Notes under the pieces: model-generated
Databases searched by the model: none
Told to the model about the DNA's origin: nothing
Seen by the model: the letters and a program-made list of their open reading frames with translations, nothing else
Shown: one piece after another, positions 35,483 to 45,510 of the stretch
Layout of the letters: every line of letters begins with the position of its first letter
Position numbering within the stretch: the first letter of the stretch is position 1
Position numbers and translations under genes: made by a program
From: Rhizobium sp. NXC24
GTDB taxonomy: Bacteria > Pseudomonadota > Alphaproteobacteria > Rhizobiales > Rhizobiaceae
Assembly (NCBI RefSeq): GCF_002944315.1
Contig: NZ_CP024311.1
Coordinates: 2,952,501 to 3,016,500 of the forward strand
DNA length: 64,000 bases
Direction of reading: 5' to 3'

Positions 35483-36370
35483 ATGGAGAAGGAGCAATTC
35501 TTCAAGCACAAATTCGTGCCGGTTACGACCATCATACTGGCAATCATCCTGTTGTGGTACGCTTTTGCCGTTATTCTCAACACGCCCTTCCAGCGCGATC
35601 TCGACCGGCGCGCCAACGTCACCCCGACGACGATGGAATTCATCGGCAAAACGCTGTCACAACCGAAGCCGATCCTGCCGGCGCCGCATCAGGTGGCGCA
35701 AAATGTCTTTGAAAACACCTTCCTTCGCGCGCCGACAAGCAACCGCAGTCTCGTCTACAATGCCTGGGTGACATTGTCCTCCACTGCGGTCGGTTTCGCC
35801 TTCGGTACGTTTCTCGGTATTCTGATCGCCGTCGGTATCGTGCATGTCGTCGCGCTCGACCGCAGCCTGATGCCCTGGATCATCGCCTCGCAAACCGTGC
35901 CGATCCTCGCCATCGCGCCAATGGTCGTTGTTGTATTGGGTTCGATCGGCATTACCGGCCTTATTCCCAAGGCGCTGGTGTCGACCTACCTCTCCTTCTT
36001 CCCCGTCGCCGTCGGCATGGTGAAGGGATTGCGGTCGCCGGAGGTCATGCACCTCGATCTCATGCGCACCTACAATGCCAGTGCCGCGCAGACATTTTGG
36101 AAGCTGCGCGTGCCCGCCTCGGTCCCCTTCCTCTTCACCTCGATGAAAGTTGCAATCGCTGCGAGCCTCACCGGTACCATCGTTGGTGAACTGCCAACGG
36201 GCGCCGTCGCCGGCATCGGTGCCAAGCTGCTCGCAGGCTCCTACCAAAGCCTGACGATCGATATATGGGCGACGCTTGTCGCCGGCTCGATACTAGCGGC
36301 CGCGTTGATTGCCGTCGTCAGTATCGCAGCGCGTATCGTCGATCACGCCATGGGAGGTCGCGCGGCATGA
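35483..36370 (+). CDS. ABC transporter permease 1, SsuC/TauC-type
   Basis: A 295-residue permease. An N-terminal membrane segment (VTTIILAIILLWYAFAV) is followed by about 70 periplasmic residues (with LPAPHQVAQN), then the five-helix core. The coupling loop is MRTYNASAAQTFWKLRVP. It overlaps the next permease by 4 bases (ATGA), so the two are translated together and probably form a heterodimer. Confidence 0.9.
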   Translation: MEKEQFFKHKFVPVTTIILAIILLWYAFAVILNTPFQRDLDRRANVTPTTMEFIGKTLSQPKPILPAPHQVAQNVFENTFLRAPTSNRSLVYNAWVTLSSTAVGFAFGTFLGILIAVGIVHVVALDRSLMPWIIASQTVPILAIAPMVVVVLGSIGITGLIPKALVSTYLSFFPVAVGMVKGLRSPEVMHLDLMRTYNASAAQTFWKLRVPASVPFLFTSMKVAIAASLTGTIVGELPTGAVAGIGAKLLAGSYQSLTIDIWATLVAGSILAAALIAVVSIAARIVDHAMGGRAA

Positions 36371-37500
36371 AAAATCTTCATTTGTCGTGGCAAAGCACGC
36401 TCTCCCTTCTTCTTTGCCTTGCGGCACTCCCAGCTCTGCCGCTGCTTACCACCGATACCGCCACGCCCTTCAGTAGCGGGACCACTTTTGTCATTTTCAT
36501 TCTCATTGGTGCCGCGGCCATTAGTTCCTTCATGAACCTGTCAGCAACGCTCTGCGCGGCGATCCTCTTCTTTGCCGCGCACGCAGCCGCCTGGCTGTTG
36601 CTGGCTGGAATATCGGGCAACGAAGGCAACGCTCTTGCATCGTTTTTCTTCCTGCTGGCCGCGGCCTGGCTGCTCGCCTGGCGTTGCGTTTCCATCCTTT
36701 CTATCATCCAGTCTCCCTCGACTGCCGACGGCTATACGTTACGGTTGCTGATTCCCGTGATCTTCGGCGTGTGGATCATCGTCATCTGGGAAGCGGTGAC
36801 ACGCGGGGCCGGTATTCCTTTCATCCTCCTGCCGCCGCCAAGCGCCATCGGCGCGCGGATTGCCGGCTCCATGTCGATTCTCTGGACGGATGTTCAACAG
36901 ACGATCTTCCGATCGGTTCTGATCGGCTACATCATCGGTTGCTCCAGCGGCTTTATCGTCGCCATCCTTGCCGATCGCTTCGCCTTCCTGCGTCGCGGCC
37001 TGCTGCCGATCGGCAATCTGGTCTCCGCTCTGCCAATCATCGGCGTCGCGCCGATCATGGTCATGTGGTTCGGCTTCGATTGGCAGTCGAAAGCGGCCGT
37101 CGTCGTCATCATGACCTTCTTCCCGATGCTGGTGAACACGGTTGCCGGCCTCGCCGCCGCCGGTCATATGGAGCGCGATCTCATGCGCACCTATGCATCG
37201 AACTATTGGCAGACGCTGTTCAAGCTTCGCCTGCCCGCCGCGGCTCCCTTTATTTTCAATGCGCTAAAGATCAACTCGACGTTGGCCCTTATCGGTGCCA
37301 TCGTGGCAGAGTTCTTTGGTACACCCATGTCGGGCATGGGCTTTCGCATCTCGACCGAAAACGGTCGGTTGAACCTCGACATGGTCTGGGCCGAGATCGC
37401 GGTTGCCGCGGTTGCGGGTTCCGTCTTCTACGGTATCGTCGCCGTTCTCGAACGGATGACGACGTTCTGGCATCCGTCTATCCGTGGTGGAAAGACGTAG
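36367..37500 (+). CDS. ABC transporter permease 2 with an N-terminal membrane extension
   Basis: A 377-residue permease. Roughly 110 residues of extra N-terminal hydrophobic segments precede the usual core with ILLPPPSAIGARIAGS and the coupling loop MRTYASNYWQTLFKLRLP. Members of this family are usually about 250-280 residues, so the extension is unusual and could dock the small membrane protein at 35145. The stop leads within 60 bases to the binding-protein gene. Confidence 0.9.
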   Translation: MKNLHLSWQSTLSLLLCLAALPALPLLTTDTATPFSSGTTFVIFILIGAAAISSFMNLSATLCAAILFFAAHAAAWLLLAGISGNEGNALASFFFLLAAAWLLAWRCVSILSIIQSPSTADGYTLRLLIPVIFGVWIIVIWEAVTRGAGIPFILLPPPSAIGARIAGSMSILWTDVQQTIFRSVLIGYIIGCSSGFIVAILADRFAFLRRGLLPIGNLVSALPIIGVAPIMVMWFGFDWQSKAAVVVIMTFFPMLVNTVAGLAAAGHMERDLMRTYASNYWQTLFKLRLPAAAPFIFNALKINSTLALIGAIVAEFFGTPMSGMGFRISTENGRLNLDMVWAEIAVAAVAGSVFYGIVAVLERMTTFWHPSIRGGKT

Positions 37501-37556
37501 TTCAGGATCCTGCCAAGGGATCAGGGCATAACTTCAGAGGGAAAAGGACAAAAAAT

Positions 37557-38525
37557 ATGAAAAAACTGATGGTCGCATTGATGGCAAGCGCGATGGCGTT
37601 GGCCGCAGCGCAGGCGGCGATGGCTGCCGACAAGGTGACGCTCCAGTTGAAATGGGTGGCGCAGGGTCAGTTCGGCGGCTACTTCGTCGCCAAGGACAAG
37701 GGCTTCTACAAGGAGGAAGGCCTCGACGTTGACATCAAGCCGGGCGGCCCGGATATCGCGCCGGAGCAGGTGATCGCCGGCGGCGGCGCCGATGTCATCG
37801 TCGACTGGATGGGCGGCGCTCTGGTTGCCCGCGAAAAGGGCGTGCCGCTGATCAACATCGCCCAGCCCTACGACAAGTCCGGCCTTGAGCTGATCTGCCC
37901 GAAGGACGGTCCGGTGAAGACCGAAGCCGATTTCAAGGGCCATACGCTCGGCGTCTGGTTCTTCGGCAACGAATATCCCTTCTTCGCCTGGATGCACAAG
38001 ATCGGCCTGAAAACCGACGGCGGCAAGGATGGCGTCACTGTCCTGAAGCAGAGCTTCGACGTTCAGCCGCTCGTCCAGAAGCAGGCCGACTGCATCTCGG
38101 TCATGACCTATAACGAATACTGGCAGGCGGTCGATGCCGGCTTCAAGCCGGAAGATCTGATCGTCTTCAACTATAGCAAGCTCGGCAACGACCTTCTGGA
38201 AGACGGCCTCTATGTCAACGAGACCAAGCTGAAGGACGCTAAGTTCAAGGCCAACATGGTCAAGTTCGTTCGTGCTTCGATGAAGGGCTGGAAATACGCC
38301 GTCGAACATCCGGATGAAGCCGCCGAAATCGTCATGGACAATGGCGGTCAGGACGAAAACCATCAGAAGCGCATGATGGGCGAAGTCGCCAAGCTGATCG
38401 GCAACGGCAAGCTCGACGAGAAACTCTACGACCGCACGGTCGCCGCCCTTCTCGACCAGAAGATCATCAGCAAGAAGCCGACCGGTGCTTATACGCATGA
38501 GATCACCGACGCCGCGCTGAAATAG
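37557..38525 (+). CDS. NMT1/THI5-like periplasmic substrate-binding protein
   Basis: A 322-residue binding protein. Signal peptide MKKLMVALMASAMALAAAQA, cleavage near AMA-AD. The mature protein begins VTLQLKWVAQGQFGGYFVAKDKG and shows the NMT1/THI5 pattern, as in ThiY and in the transporters for pyrimidine-like compounds. It supplies substrate to the two permeases. AGAGGGAAAAGG precedes the start. The thiamine-precursor fold and neighbouring preTA and hydA genes make a pyrimidine ligand the best guess. Confidence 0.92.
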   Translation: MKKLMVALMASAMALAAAQAAMAADKVTLQLKWVAQGQFGGYFVAKDKGFYKEEGLDVDIKPGGPDIAPEQVIAGGGADVIVDWMGGALVAREKGVPLINIAQPYDKSGLELICPKDGPVKTEADFKGHTLGVWFFGNEYPFFAWMHKIGLKTDGGKDGVTVLKQSFDVQPLVQKQADCISVMTYNEYWQAVDAGFKPEDLIVFNYSKLGNDLLEDGLYVNETKLKDAKFKANMVKFVRASMKGWKYAVEHPDEAAEIVMDNGGQDENHQKRMMGEVAKLIGNGKLDEKLYDRTVAALLDQKIISKKPTGAYTHEITDAALK

Positions 38526-38548
38526 GGCTGGCTTCAAAAAACGGGAGA

Positions 38549-38581
38549 AACGCGCGGGGCCTATGCCACGCGCGTTTTTTT
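38549..38581 (+). terminator. Rho-independent terminator of the ABC operon
   Basis: ACGCGCG pairs with CGCGCGT around a 12-base loop, with a run of seven T at 38575-38581. Confidence 0.88.
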
Positions 38582-38668
38582 CATTTTGTAACAGGGATGA
38601 TAAAAGGCTGGCTTTGTCGCCGCATTTGCCTGAAAAGCCATGCGTCGATCAAGCATCTGAATGCAAAT

Positions 38669-38712
38669 ATCACGAGCGCGTGATTGATTCGCGATGCAAC
38701 GCCCATTAGAAT
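38669..38712 (+). promoter_or_regulatory. candidate promoter and inverted repeat upstream of the RND pair
   Basis: TTGATT (38684-38689), 17 bases, TAGAAT (38707-38712). The inverted repeat ATCACG-AGCG-CGTGAT (38669-38684) abuts the -35 box and could be a regulator site. The region 38582-38925 otherwise holds no ORF; short repeats GCAT-CTGA-ATGC (38653-38664) and AGAAATCATTTTCT (near 38725) also occur. Confidence 0.5.
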
Positions 38713-38925
38713 TACGCGCGCGCCAGAAATCATTTTCTCGTGATCTTGCAAGATTTGGAAATCGTTCCCACCTAATGGGGCAAATTGAGGATGAGGGACT
38801 TGCAGGCATGACAGACGGATATTGATCCGCCGGAAAGAGCCGGCCCGCACGCATTAATCCCCCGTGCTCGCGACGGAAAACAGCGAGATCCCTTTTACAC
38901 GAAGTACCGAACTGGAATTGGACGC

Positions 38926-40116
38926 ATGGCCTTTAAGCCGCATAGATTTCTGAGCACGACTGCGATGTTGCTTGTTCTCCTGACGGCGCCGGCGGCCTTT
39001 GCCGAAGAGCCCACCGTCACCACGCCGAAGCAGAACCTGCCTGCAATCGTCGTTACACAGGCTGTGACGCGCAAATTGACCGACAAGGTCGTCGCAACCG
39101 GCACGGTGAAAGCCGTGGACGAGGTCTATATCCAGCCGCAGGTGGACGGCCTGTCGATCCGTTCGCTCAATGCCGATGTCGGCGACAAGGTCGAGGCGAA
39201 CAGCACGCTCGCCACGCTGAACGACGATGCGCTGGTCCTGCAGAAGAGCCAGATGGAAGCAACGAAGGCCAAGGGCGAAGCAACGCTCGCCCAGCTTCGC
39301 GCGCAGCTCACCGAGGCCCATGCCAATGCCGAGGAGGCGGAATTACAGCGCGTCCGCGCGGTCGCCATGGGTGCCAAGGGCACCGTCTCGACGTCCTCGG
39401 TCGAGCAGGCGAATGCGACGGCCGCCGCCAACAAGGCGCGCGTGGCCTCCGCCGAACAGGCGATCGCAGTTGCCGAAGCCGATCTCAAGGTCATCGACAG
39501 CCAGATCGCCGATACCGATCTGAAGCTCGCCCGCACGGGCGTCAAAACCCCGGTCGCCGGCACGGTCGCCTCGCGTAACGCCCGCATGGGAGCCATCGCC
39601 AACGGCAGTGGGGACCCGCTGTTTACCATCATCCGCGACAGCGATCTGGAGCTGGTGGTCGATGTCTCCGAAAGCGACATCACCAAAATTACCCTTGGCC
39701 AGAAGGCGTTGATTTCGCTTTCCGGCAGCCGCGAAAAACTCACCGGCTCCGTCCGCCTGGTGGCGCCGATCGTCGATGCCGTTACCCGCCTCGGCGCCGT
39801 CCACATCTCCATCGATGACGACGAAAAGGCGCGCGCGGGCATGTATGGCAGCGCCGAGATCATCATCCGCGAGACACAGGGCGTCTCCCTGCCGCTGACG
39901 GCGGTCAACAGCGACGAAAATGGCTCTTCCGCCCGCAAGGTAGAGAGTGGCGTCGTCAAATTCGTCAATGTCCAGACCGGCATTCAGGATGGCGCTTACG
40001 TCGAGATCGTCAAGGGCCTGAAGGATGGTGACGAAGTCGTCGCCAAAGCCGGCGCCTATGTCCGCGACGGTGATCACATCACGCCTGTCAAAGAAGCTCC
40101 GCAAGCGTCCAACTGA
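38926..40116 (+). CDS. RND efflux periplasmic adaptor (membrane fusion protein)
   Basis: A 396-residue adaptor with a signal segment (TTAMLLVLLTAPAAFA-EE). Lipoyl-type half domains flank a coiled-coil hairpin (residues 95-190, QKSQMEATKAKGEATLAQLR and many Ala/Glu repeats), then beta-barrel and membrane-proximal regions. KTPVAGTVASRNARMGAI marks the second lipoyl half. It links the pump at 40131, 14 bases downstream, to an outer-membrane channel encoded elsewhere. Confidence 0.91.
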   Translation: MAFKPHRFLSTTAMLLVLLTAPAAFAEEPTVTTPKQNLPAIVVTQAVTRKLTDKVVATGTVKAVDEVYIQPQVDGLSIRSLNADVGDKVEANSTLATLNDDALVLQKSQMEATKAKGEATLAQLRAQLTEAHANAEEAELQRVRAVAMGAKGTVSTSSVEQANATAAANKARVASAEQAIAVAEADLKVIDSQIADTDLKLARTGVKTPVAGTVASRNARMGAIANGSGDPLFTIIRDSDLELVVDVSESDITKITLGQKALISLSGSREKLTGSVRLVAPIVDAVTRLGAVHISIDDDEKARAGMYGSAEIIIRETQGVSLPLTAVNSDENGSSARKVESGVVKFVNVQTGIQDGAYVEIVKGLKDGDEVVAKAGAYVRDGDHITPVKEAPQASN

Positions 40117-40130
40117 ACGAGAACGGCAAG

Positions 40131-43100
40131 ATGAACTTTTCCGCCTGGTCCATCCGAAATCCGATCGCGTCGCTTCTGGCCTTTTTCCTGCTGATGGTGG
40201 TGGGCGCGCACGCCTTCTTCAATCTGCCGATCACCCGTTTTCCGAATATCGACGTGCCAGTCGTCAACGTGACCGTGACGCAGAGCGGTGCCTCGCCTGC
40301 CGAACTCGAAATGCAGGTGACGAAGGAAGTCGAAGACGCCGTCGCCAGCATTAACGGTATCGACGAGATCCAATCGACGGTGACCGACGGACAGTCGCAG
40401 ACCGTGGTCATCTTCCGCCTGGAAGTGCCGACGCAGCAGGCCGTTCAGGATACCAAGGACGCGATCGACCGCATTCGCGGTAATCTGCCGTCGACCATCG
40501 ACGAGCCGATTGTCTCCAAGGTGGATGTCGAAGGCCAGGCGATCCAGAGCTTTGCCGTTTCCTCGCCGAATATGTCGCTCGAAGAACTGTCCTGGTTTGT
40601 TGACGATACGGTCAAGCGCGCGCTGCAAGGTCAGACCGGTATCGGCCGCGTCGACCGCTATGGCGGCGCCGACCGCGAAGTGCGCATCGAACTCGATCCG
40701 AACAAGCTGAATGCCTATGGCATCACCGCGCTTTCGGTGAGCCAGCAGTTGCGCGGCACCAACATCGATCTCGGCTCCGGTCGCGGCCAGGTGGCCGGCA
40801 GCGAGCAGGCAATCCGCGTCCTTGGCGATGCCCGCGATGTCGCCCAGCTCGCCGACACCACCATAGCCTTGACCAACGGCCGTTTCGTCAAGCTCTCCGA
40901 TCTCGGCGTCATCAAGGATACCTATCAGGAGCCGAAGTCCTTCTCGCGCTTCAACAGCGCGCCCGTCGTGACCTTCGGCGTGTTCCGCGCCAAGGGTGCC
41001 AGCGAAGTATCCGTCGCCAAGACCGTGGACGACACCCTGACCAAGGTGCGGGCCGAAAATCCGAATGTCTCGATCGAGATGATCGACGACGCGGTCTATT
41101 ACACCTACGGCAACTACGAAGCGGCAATGCACACGCTGCTGGAAGGCGCGTTGCTGGCGGTCATCGTCGTCTTCCTGTTCCTCAAGAATTGGCGAGCGAC
41201 GTTGATTTCGGCCGTTGCCCTGCCGCTTTCGGCGATCCCCACCTTCTGGGTCATGAACCAGATCGGCTTCTCGCTGAACCTGGTCAGCTTCCTGGCGCTG
41301 ACGCTGGCGACCGGTATTCTCGTCGACGACGCCATCGTCGAGATCGAGAACATTGCCCGCCATATCAAGATGGGCAAGACGCCCTATCGCGCTGCGATCG
41401 ACGCCGCTGATGAAATCGGCCTCGCGGTCATTGCGACGACCTTTACCATCATCGCCGTCTTCGTGCCCGTCTCCTTCATGCCGGGCATTCCCGGCCAATA
41501 TTTCATCCAGTTCGGCCTGACGGTCGCCTTCTCGGTATTCTTCTCGCTGCTGGTCGCGCGCCTCATCACGCCGATGATGGCCGCCTATTTCATGCGCGCC
41601 GAAGATGCCGTCGAGGACCATCACGACAATGACGGCCGGTTCATGCGCGGCTATAGCTGGCTGGTTCGGATAACGACCAAGAGATGGTATACGCGCTATC
41701 CGACATTGCTTGCGGCCTTTGCATTCTCCGTTGCCTCCGTCTTCGCTCTGATCATGTTCGTGCCCGGCAGCTTCATCCCGCCGGATGATTCCTCCCGCAT
41801 CGTGCTGTCGGCCGAACTGCCGCCGAATGCCCGGCTCGACGACACAGAGCAGGCAACCAACGAGATTTACAGGCGCGTCAAGGATATCGATGGCGTCGAG
41901 AATGTGTTCGTCCTTGGCGGCGCCTCGCCGAAGGGCGATCTGGAGCTGCGCCGCGCCACGGTAACGCTGACGCTCGGCAAGCTCGACCAATCGCTCGTCA
42001 AGAAGCTGGTCAACGATGTGGCGGGTTCGCTGCCCGTGATCGGCCCCTACCTGCCGAAGGTTGCCGTCCATGGGCGCGTGAAGCCGCAGTGGGAGGTCGA
42101 GAAGGAAGTCTTCGCCAAGCTGCGCTCGATCCCCGACGTCCGCATCACCAAGCTTAATGACCGCGGCGACCGTGACCTGACCTACAACTTCCTCTCCCGC
42201 AACGAGAAGGATCTGAACGAAGCAGTCGGCATCCTCGAAGCCAAGTTGCGCACCGATCCGGCGCTTGCCAATGTCAGCGCCGACGGCGCCCTGCCCCGGC
42301 CGGAGCTGCAAGTCTATCCGCGCAAGGACGAGGCTGCCCGTCTTGGCATTACGCCGCAGATGATTTCCGACACGGTGCGCGTTGCGACCATCGGCGATAT
42401 CGACGCGTCGCTTGCCAAGATTTCGCTCGATGACCGCCAGATCCCCATCCGCGTGCAGGCTGCAATCGGCATGCGCCGCGATCTTGCCGCGATCCGGGCA
42501 TTGCGCATCAAGACCGCCACCGGCGCGTCTGTGCCGATGTCGAGCGTGGCCGATAGCGACTATTCGGAAGGCCTCTCTTCGATCAAGCGCAACAACCGCT
42601 ATCGCGTCGTCGCGATCGGCGCCGACCTGCCGCAGGGCGTGGCGCTAGACACGGCTTCAAGCCATTTCCTCGCCACCGTCAACAGCGCCAAGATCCCGGC
42701 CAGCGTCCATCTGGCGGAAAGCGGTGACACCAAGGTCCAGAAGGAAATGCAGCAGAGCTTCGGCAACGCCATGCTGCTCGGCCTTCTGCTCGTTCTGACC
42801 GTGCTGGTGCTGCTGTTCAAGGACGTGATCCAGCCTTTCACCATCCTGCTGTCGCTGCCTCTGGCGATCGGTGGCGTGGCGCTGGCGCTGATCGTGACCG
42901 GCAATGCTCTCTCCATGCCCGTCATGATCGGCATCCTGATGCTGATGGGTATCGTCACCAAGAACGCCATTCTGCTCGTCGATTTCGCCATCGAAATGAT
43001 GCACCATGGCATGCCGCGACTGGAGGCCGTGGTCGAGGCCGGCCGCAAGCGCGCACGGCCGATCATCATGACCTCGATCGCCATGTCCGCCGGCATGTTG

Positions 43101-43457
43101 CCGTCGGCGCTCGGCGTCGGCGAAGGCGGCACGTTCCGCGCGCCGATGGCGATCGCGGTGATCGGCGGCATCATCGTCTCGACCGTCCTCAGCCTGGTGG
43201 TCGTGCCGTCCTTCTTCCTGATCATGGACGACCTGTCGCGCCTGCTTGCCTGGCTTTTCGGCCGCCTCGTCGGCAAGAAGGATGTGAATGACGAGGTTCT
43301 GACCAAGGAAAAACTGGCAGCAGCCGTCGACGAAAACCGCAAGTCGCTCACAGCGTTGGAAGAACGTTTCGACGCCATGGAAAACAAGGACGTCCCGCAG
43401 CGCGGTGCGTCCGCCAAGACGAATATCCTGAAGCTGCCACCGTTCGCCGCCGAATAG
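40131..43457 (+). CDS. RND (HAE1/AcrB-type) multidrug efflux pump
   Basis: A 1108-residue proton-driven pump with twelve membrane segments and two large periplasmic loops. Segment 4 carries the proton-relay aspartates in ATGILVDDAIVEIENIARH; LMGIVTKNAILLVDFAIEMM is the matching segment-10/11 region with the conserved lysine-asparagine. About 70 extra C-terminal residues form a probable coiled coil (AAVDENRKSLTALEERF). No outer-membrane factor and no regulator gene is adjacent. Substrate unknown. Confidence 0.93.
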   Translation: MNFSAWSIRNPIASLLAFFLLMVVGAHAFFNLPITRFPNIDVPVVNVTVTQSGASPAELEMQVTKEVEDAVASINGIDEIQSTVTDGQSQTVVIFRLEVPTQQAVQDTKDAIDRIRGNLPSTIDEPIVSKVDVEGQAIQSFAVSSPNMSLEELSWFVDDTVKRALQGQTGIGRVDRYGGADREVRIELDPNKLNAYGITALSVSQQLRGTNIDLGSGRGQVAGSEQAIRVLGDARDVAQLADTTIALTNGRFVKLSDLGVIKDTYQEPKSFSRFNSAPVVTFGVFRAKGASEVSVAKTVDDTLTKVRAENPNVSIEMIDDAVYYTYGNYEAAMHTLLEGALLAVIVVFLFLKNWRATLISAVALPLSAIPTFWVMNQIGFSLNLVSFLALTLATGILVDDAIVEIENIARHIKMGKTPYRAAIDAADEIGLAVIATTFTIIAVFVPVSFMPGIPGQYFIQFGLTVAFSVFFSLLVARLITPMMAAYFMRAEDAVEDHHDNDGRFMRGYSWLVRITTKRWYTRYPTLLAAFAFSVASVFALIMFVPGSFIPPDDSSRIVLSAELPPNARLDDTEQATNEIYRRVKDIDGVENVFVLGGASPKGDLELRRATVTLTLGKLDQSLVKKLVNDVAGSLPVIGPYLPKVAVHGRVKPQWEVEKEVFAKLRSIPDVRITKLNDRGDRDLTYNFLSRNEKDLNEAVGILEAKLRTDPALANVSADGALPRPELQVYPRKDEAARLGITPQMISDTVRVATIGDIDASLAKISLDDRQIPIRVQAAIGMRRDLAAIRALRIKTATGASVPMSSVADSDYSEGLSSIKRNNRYRVVAIGADLPQGVALDTASSHFLATVNSAKIPASVHLAESGDTKVQKEMQQSFGNAMLLGLLLVLTVLVLLFKDVIQPFTILLSLPLAIGGVALALIVTGNALSMPVMIGILMLMGIVTKNAILLVDFAIEMMHHGMPRLEAVVEAGRKRARPIIMTSIAMSAGMLPSALGVGEGGTFRAPMAIAVIGGIIVSTVLSLVVVPSFFLIMDDLSRLLAWLFGRLVGKKDVNDEVLTKEKLAAAVDENRKSLTALEERFDAMENKDVPQRGASAKTNILKLPPFAAE

Positions 43458-43496
43458 AGCGGCAAATCGGGAAACGGAAGACAATGGCGGGGCGGC

Positions 43497-44108
43497 TTAC
43501 AGGCCGCCCTGTTCCTTTAGGAAGTCGACGATCGTTCCGACGCCATCGCCGCGTTTCATATCGGAGAACACGAAGGGACGGGCCTGGCGCATGCGAGTCG
43601 CATCGCGGTCCATGACGTCGAGATTGACGTCGACGAAGGGCGCGAGGTCCTTCTTGTTGATGACGAGAAGGTCGGATTTGGTAATGCCGGGACCGCCCTT
43701 GCGCGGAATTTCCTCGCCCTGGCAGACCGAGATCACATAAATGGTGATATCGGCGAGATCCGGCGAAAAGGTCGCCGCCAGATTATCGCCGCCGGATTCG
43801 ATGAAGACGACGTCGAGATCGGGAAGCCGCTCGTTGAGGCCGGCGATGGCCTGCAGGTTGATCGTCGCGTCTTCGCGAATGGCGGTGTGCGGGCAACCGC
43901 CGGTTTCGACGCCGACGATCCGATCCGAGGTCAGCGCCTGCATGCGCACCAGGGCCTCGGCATCCTCGGTCGTGTAGATATCGTTGGTCACCACCGCGAC
44001 GGAATAATCGTCGCGCATTGCCTTACAAAGCTTTTCGGTCAACGCCGTCTTGCCCGAGCCGACAGGCCCGCCGATGCCGACGCGTAAGGGTCCATTTCTC
44101 GATTTCAT
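43497..44108 (-). CDS. ureG: urease accessory GTPase UreG
   Basis: A 203-residue GTPase. Walker [14 protein letters not shown], the metal-site CPH motif in [13 protein letters not shown] and the [15 protein letters not shown] block are diagnostic, and VINKKDLAP is the G4 motif. It delivers nickel with UreE/F/D to UreC. The start at 44108 (MKSRNGPL) is chosen over the longer frame because GGAGTT precedes it. A 7-pair GC hairpin (43490-43509) overlaps its stop. Confidence 0.95.
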   Translation of the reverse strand: MKSRNGPLRVGIGGPVGSGKTALTEKLCKAMRDDYSVAVVTNDIYTTEDAEALVRMQALTSDRIVGVETGGCPHTAIREDATINLQAIAGLNERLPDLDVVFIESGGDNLAATFSPDLADITIYVISVCQGEEIPRKGGPGITKSDLLVINKKDLAPFVDVNLDVMDRDATRMRQARPFVFSDMKRGDGVGTIVDFLKEQGGL

Positions 44109-44214
44109 GCTCGAAACTCCGATAAAAACATAGAATAGCGAGGCAAACGCGTCTCGCACAGCGGCGAATGACGTAGGCTCTGCTTCGATCGTAATATTTG
44201 CCTGCGCCCTTCCC

Positions 44215-44904
44215 TCAGGATCGAAAGAGCCGGGTGCCCTGCGTCTCATGACGAAGGCTGGCAATGTCAGCCTGCACGGTCGCGGCACCGAGATCGTCTA
44301 GGCTCGATTGCGCCGCCCGCTTTGCGACCTCGGCGATGACGTCTCCCAGCGCCGCCAGGATCGCGACACCGTCCTTCTGTCCAGTCACCCCGAGGCGAAT
44401 ACCGGCCGACAGCATCTGCGACGCCAGCGCATGCAGGAAAGCCGCGAGTGCCTTTTCCCTTGCGATGTCATGCGCGCCAGCCACAGCACCGACCGCCACC
44501 GGATAAGCCGTTTTCGCCGGCAGCATGGAAAAGACCGGATGCGGCCAGGCGCTGGCGGCGGAAAGAAAAGCTTCGCCGAGCAGCATGGTCTCCTGATGGC
44601 GCTCCTTCGAGCCGGCCAGTGCTTCGGCAAGCTCGGCCGCCGCGGCCAGCCGCGCCGCATCCTCGGCCGCGCCATGCGCCTCAGCAAGCAAGACAGCATC
44701 GTTCCAGACCGAGCCATGGCGGATCAATGCGACGATCCAATCCCGAAGGCTCGCCGTGTCCCGCACCAGACCATCATGGACAGCGCGTTCCAGCCCGCCC
44801 GAATAGGCGAAGGAACCGACGGGGAAAGCCGGCGACAGCCAAGCCATCAGCCGCAAAAGCGCCTGCAGATCGCCATCCTCCGCCGCTGAAATCCCGCCCA
44901 TCAT
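44215..44904 (-). CDS. ureF: urease accessory protein UreF
   Basis: A 229-residue all-helical protein; [21 protein letters not shown] is the family signature. It bridges UreD and UreG in the activation complex. It starts 2 bases after the ureE stop and is 106 bases from ureG. Confidence 0.94.
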   Translation of the reverse strand: MMGGISAAEDGDLQALLRLMAWLSPAFPVGSFAYSGGLERAVHDGLVRDTASLRDWIVALIRHGSVWNDAVLLAEAHGAAEDAARLAAAAELAEALAGSKERHQETMLLGEAFLSAASAWPHPVFSMLPAKTAYPVAVGAVAGAHDIAREKALAAFLHALASQMLSAGIRLGVTGQKDGVAILAALGDVIAEVAKRAAQSSLDDLGAATVQADIASLRHETQGTRLFRS

Positions 44905-44906
44905 GT

Positions 44907-45431
44907 TCAGTCGCGCGAATGATCGTGATGGTCATGCCCGTGATCATGATTATGGGCATGATCATGATGCCCGTGATCGTGACCGTGCGAATGGCCGCCA
45001 TGAGCATGATAGGCGCCACGCGCCGGCTGGAAGGCTTCGCTGACCTCGGTTACCGTTGCGCCGAGGCCTTCGAGCATGGAGCGAATGACATGATCGCGCA
45101 GGATGAGGATACGGTCTTCCTCGATCTGTGCCGAAAGATGCCGATTGCCGAGATGCCAGGCGAGCTCGATCAGATGCCGGCGATCGCGCGGCTTGATCTC
45201 GAACAGCTTTTCCGCCGCGGCGACGATTTCGATCAATTCGCCGTCTTCGCGCACCAAAAGATCACCGTTGGCAAACAGAACCGGCTCCTTCAGATCGAGC
45301 ATGACCATCTCGCCATTTTCGAGATGCAGCAGTTTGCGGCGCAGATGCCGGAGATCATGCGGCAGCACGACACGATCGATCGGATTGGAGGATGGGGTGC
45401 CGGCCGGCAGATAGGAAGTGACGCGTAGCAT
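44907..45431 (-). CDS. ureE: urease nickel chaperone UreE
   Basis: A 174-residue nickel chaperone. The N-terminal half is the peptide-binding domain ([19 protein letters not shown]), the central domain has [10 protein letters not shown] with the metal-binding histidine, and the C-terminus ends in a run with about 17 histidines in the last 33 residues, a nickel store. First gene of the ureEFG block, 79 bases after the GGDEF gene. Confidence 0.95.
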   Translation of the reverse strand: MLRVTSYLPAGTPSSNPIDRVVLPHDLRHLRRKLLHLENGEMVMLDLKEPVLFANGDLLVREDGELIEIVAAAEKLFEIKPRDRRHLIELAWHLGNRHLSAQIEEDRILILRDHVIRSMLEGLGATVTEVSEAFQPARGAYHAHGGHSHGHDHGHHDHAHNHDHGHDHHDHSRD

Positions 45432-45510
45432 GACCTGTCCAGTTCAAAACTTTATCAGACCATGCAAAATAGCCGCTTTCCGCGCAAGGACCAGTACCGG
45501 TTTCGCAGAT

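Noticed and set aside
40074..42311. 745-codon minus-strand ORF opposite the RND pump
   Set aside because: Shadow frame of the pump; its composition is artificial and there is no ribosome site or motif.
43490..43509. 7-pair GC hairpin at the end of ureG read as a terminator
   Set aside because: No T-run on either strand and the stem overlaps the ureG stop codon; may only affect mRNA stability.
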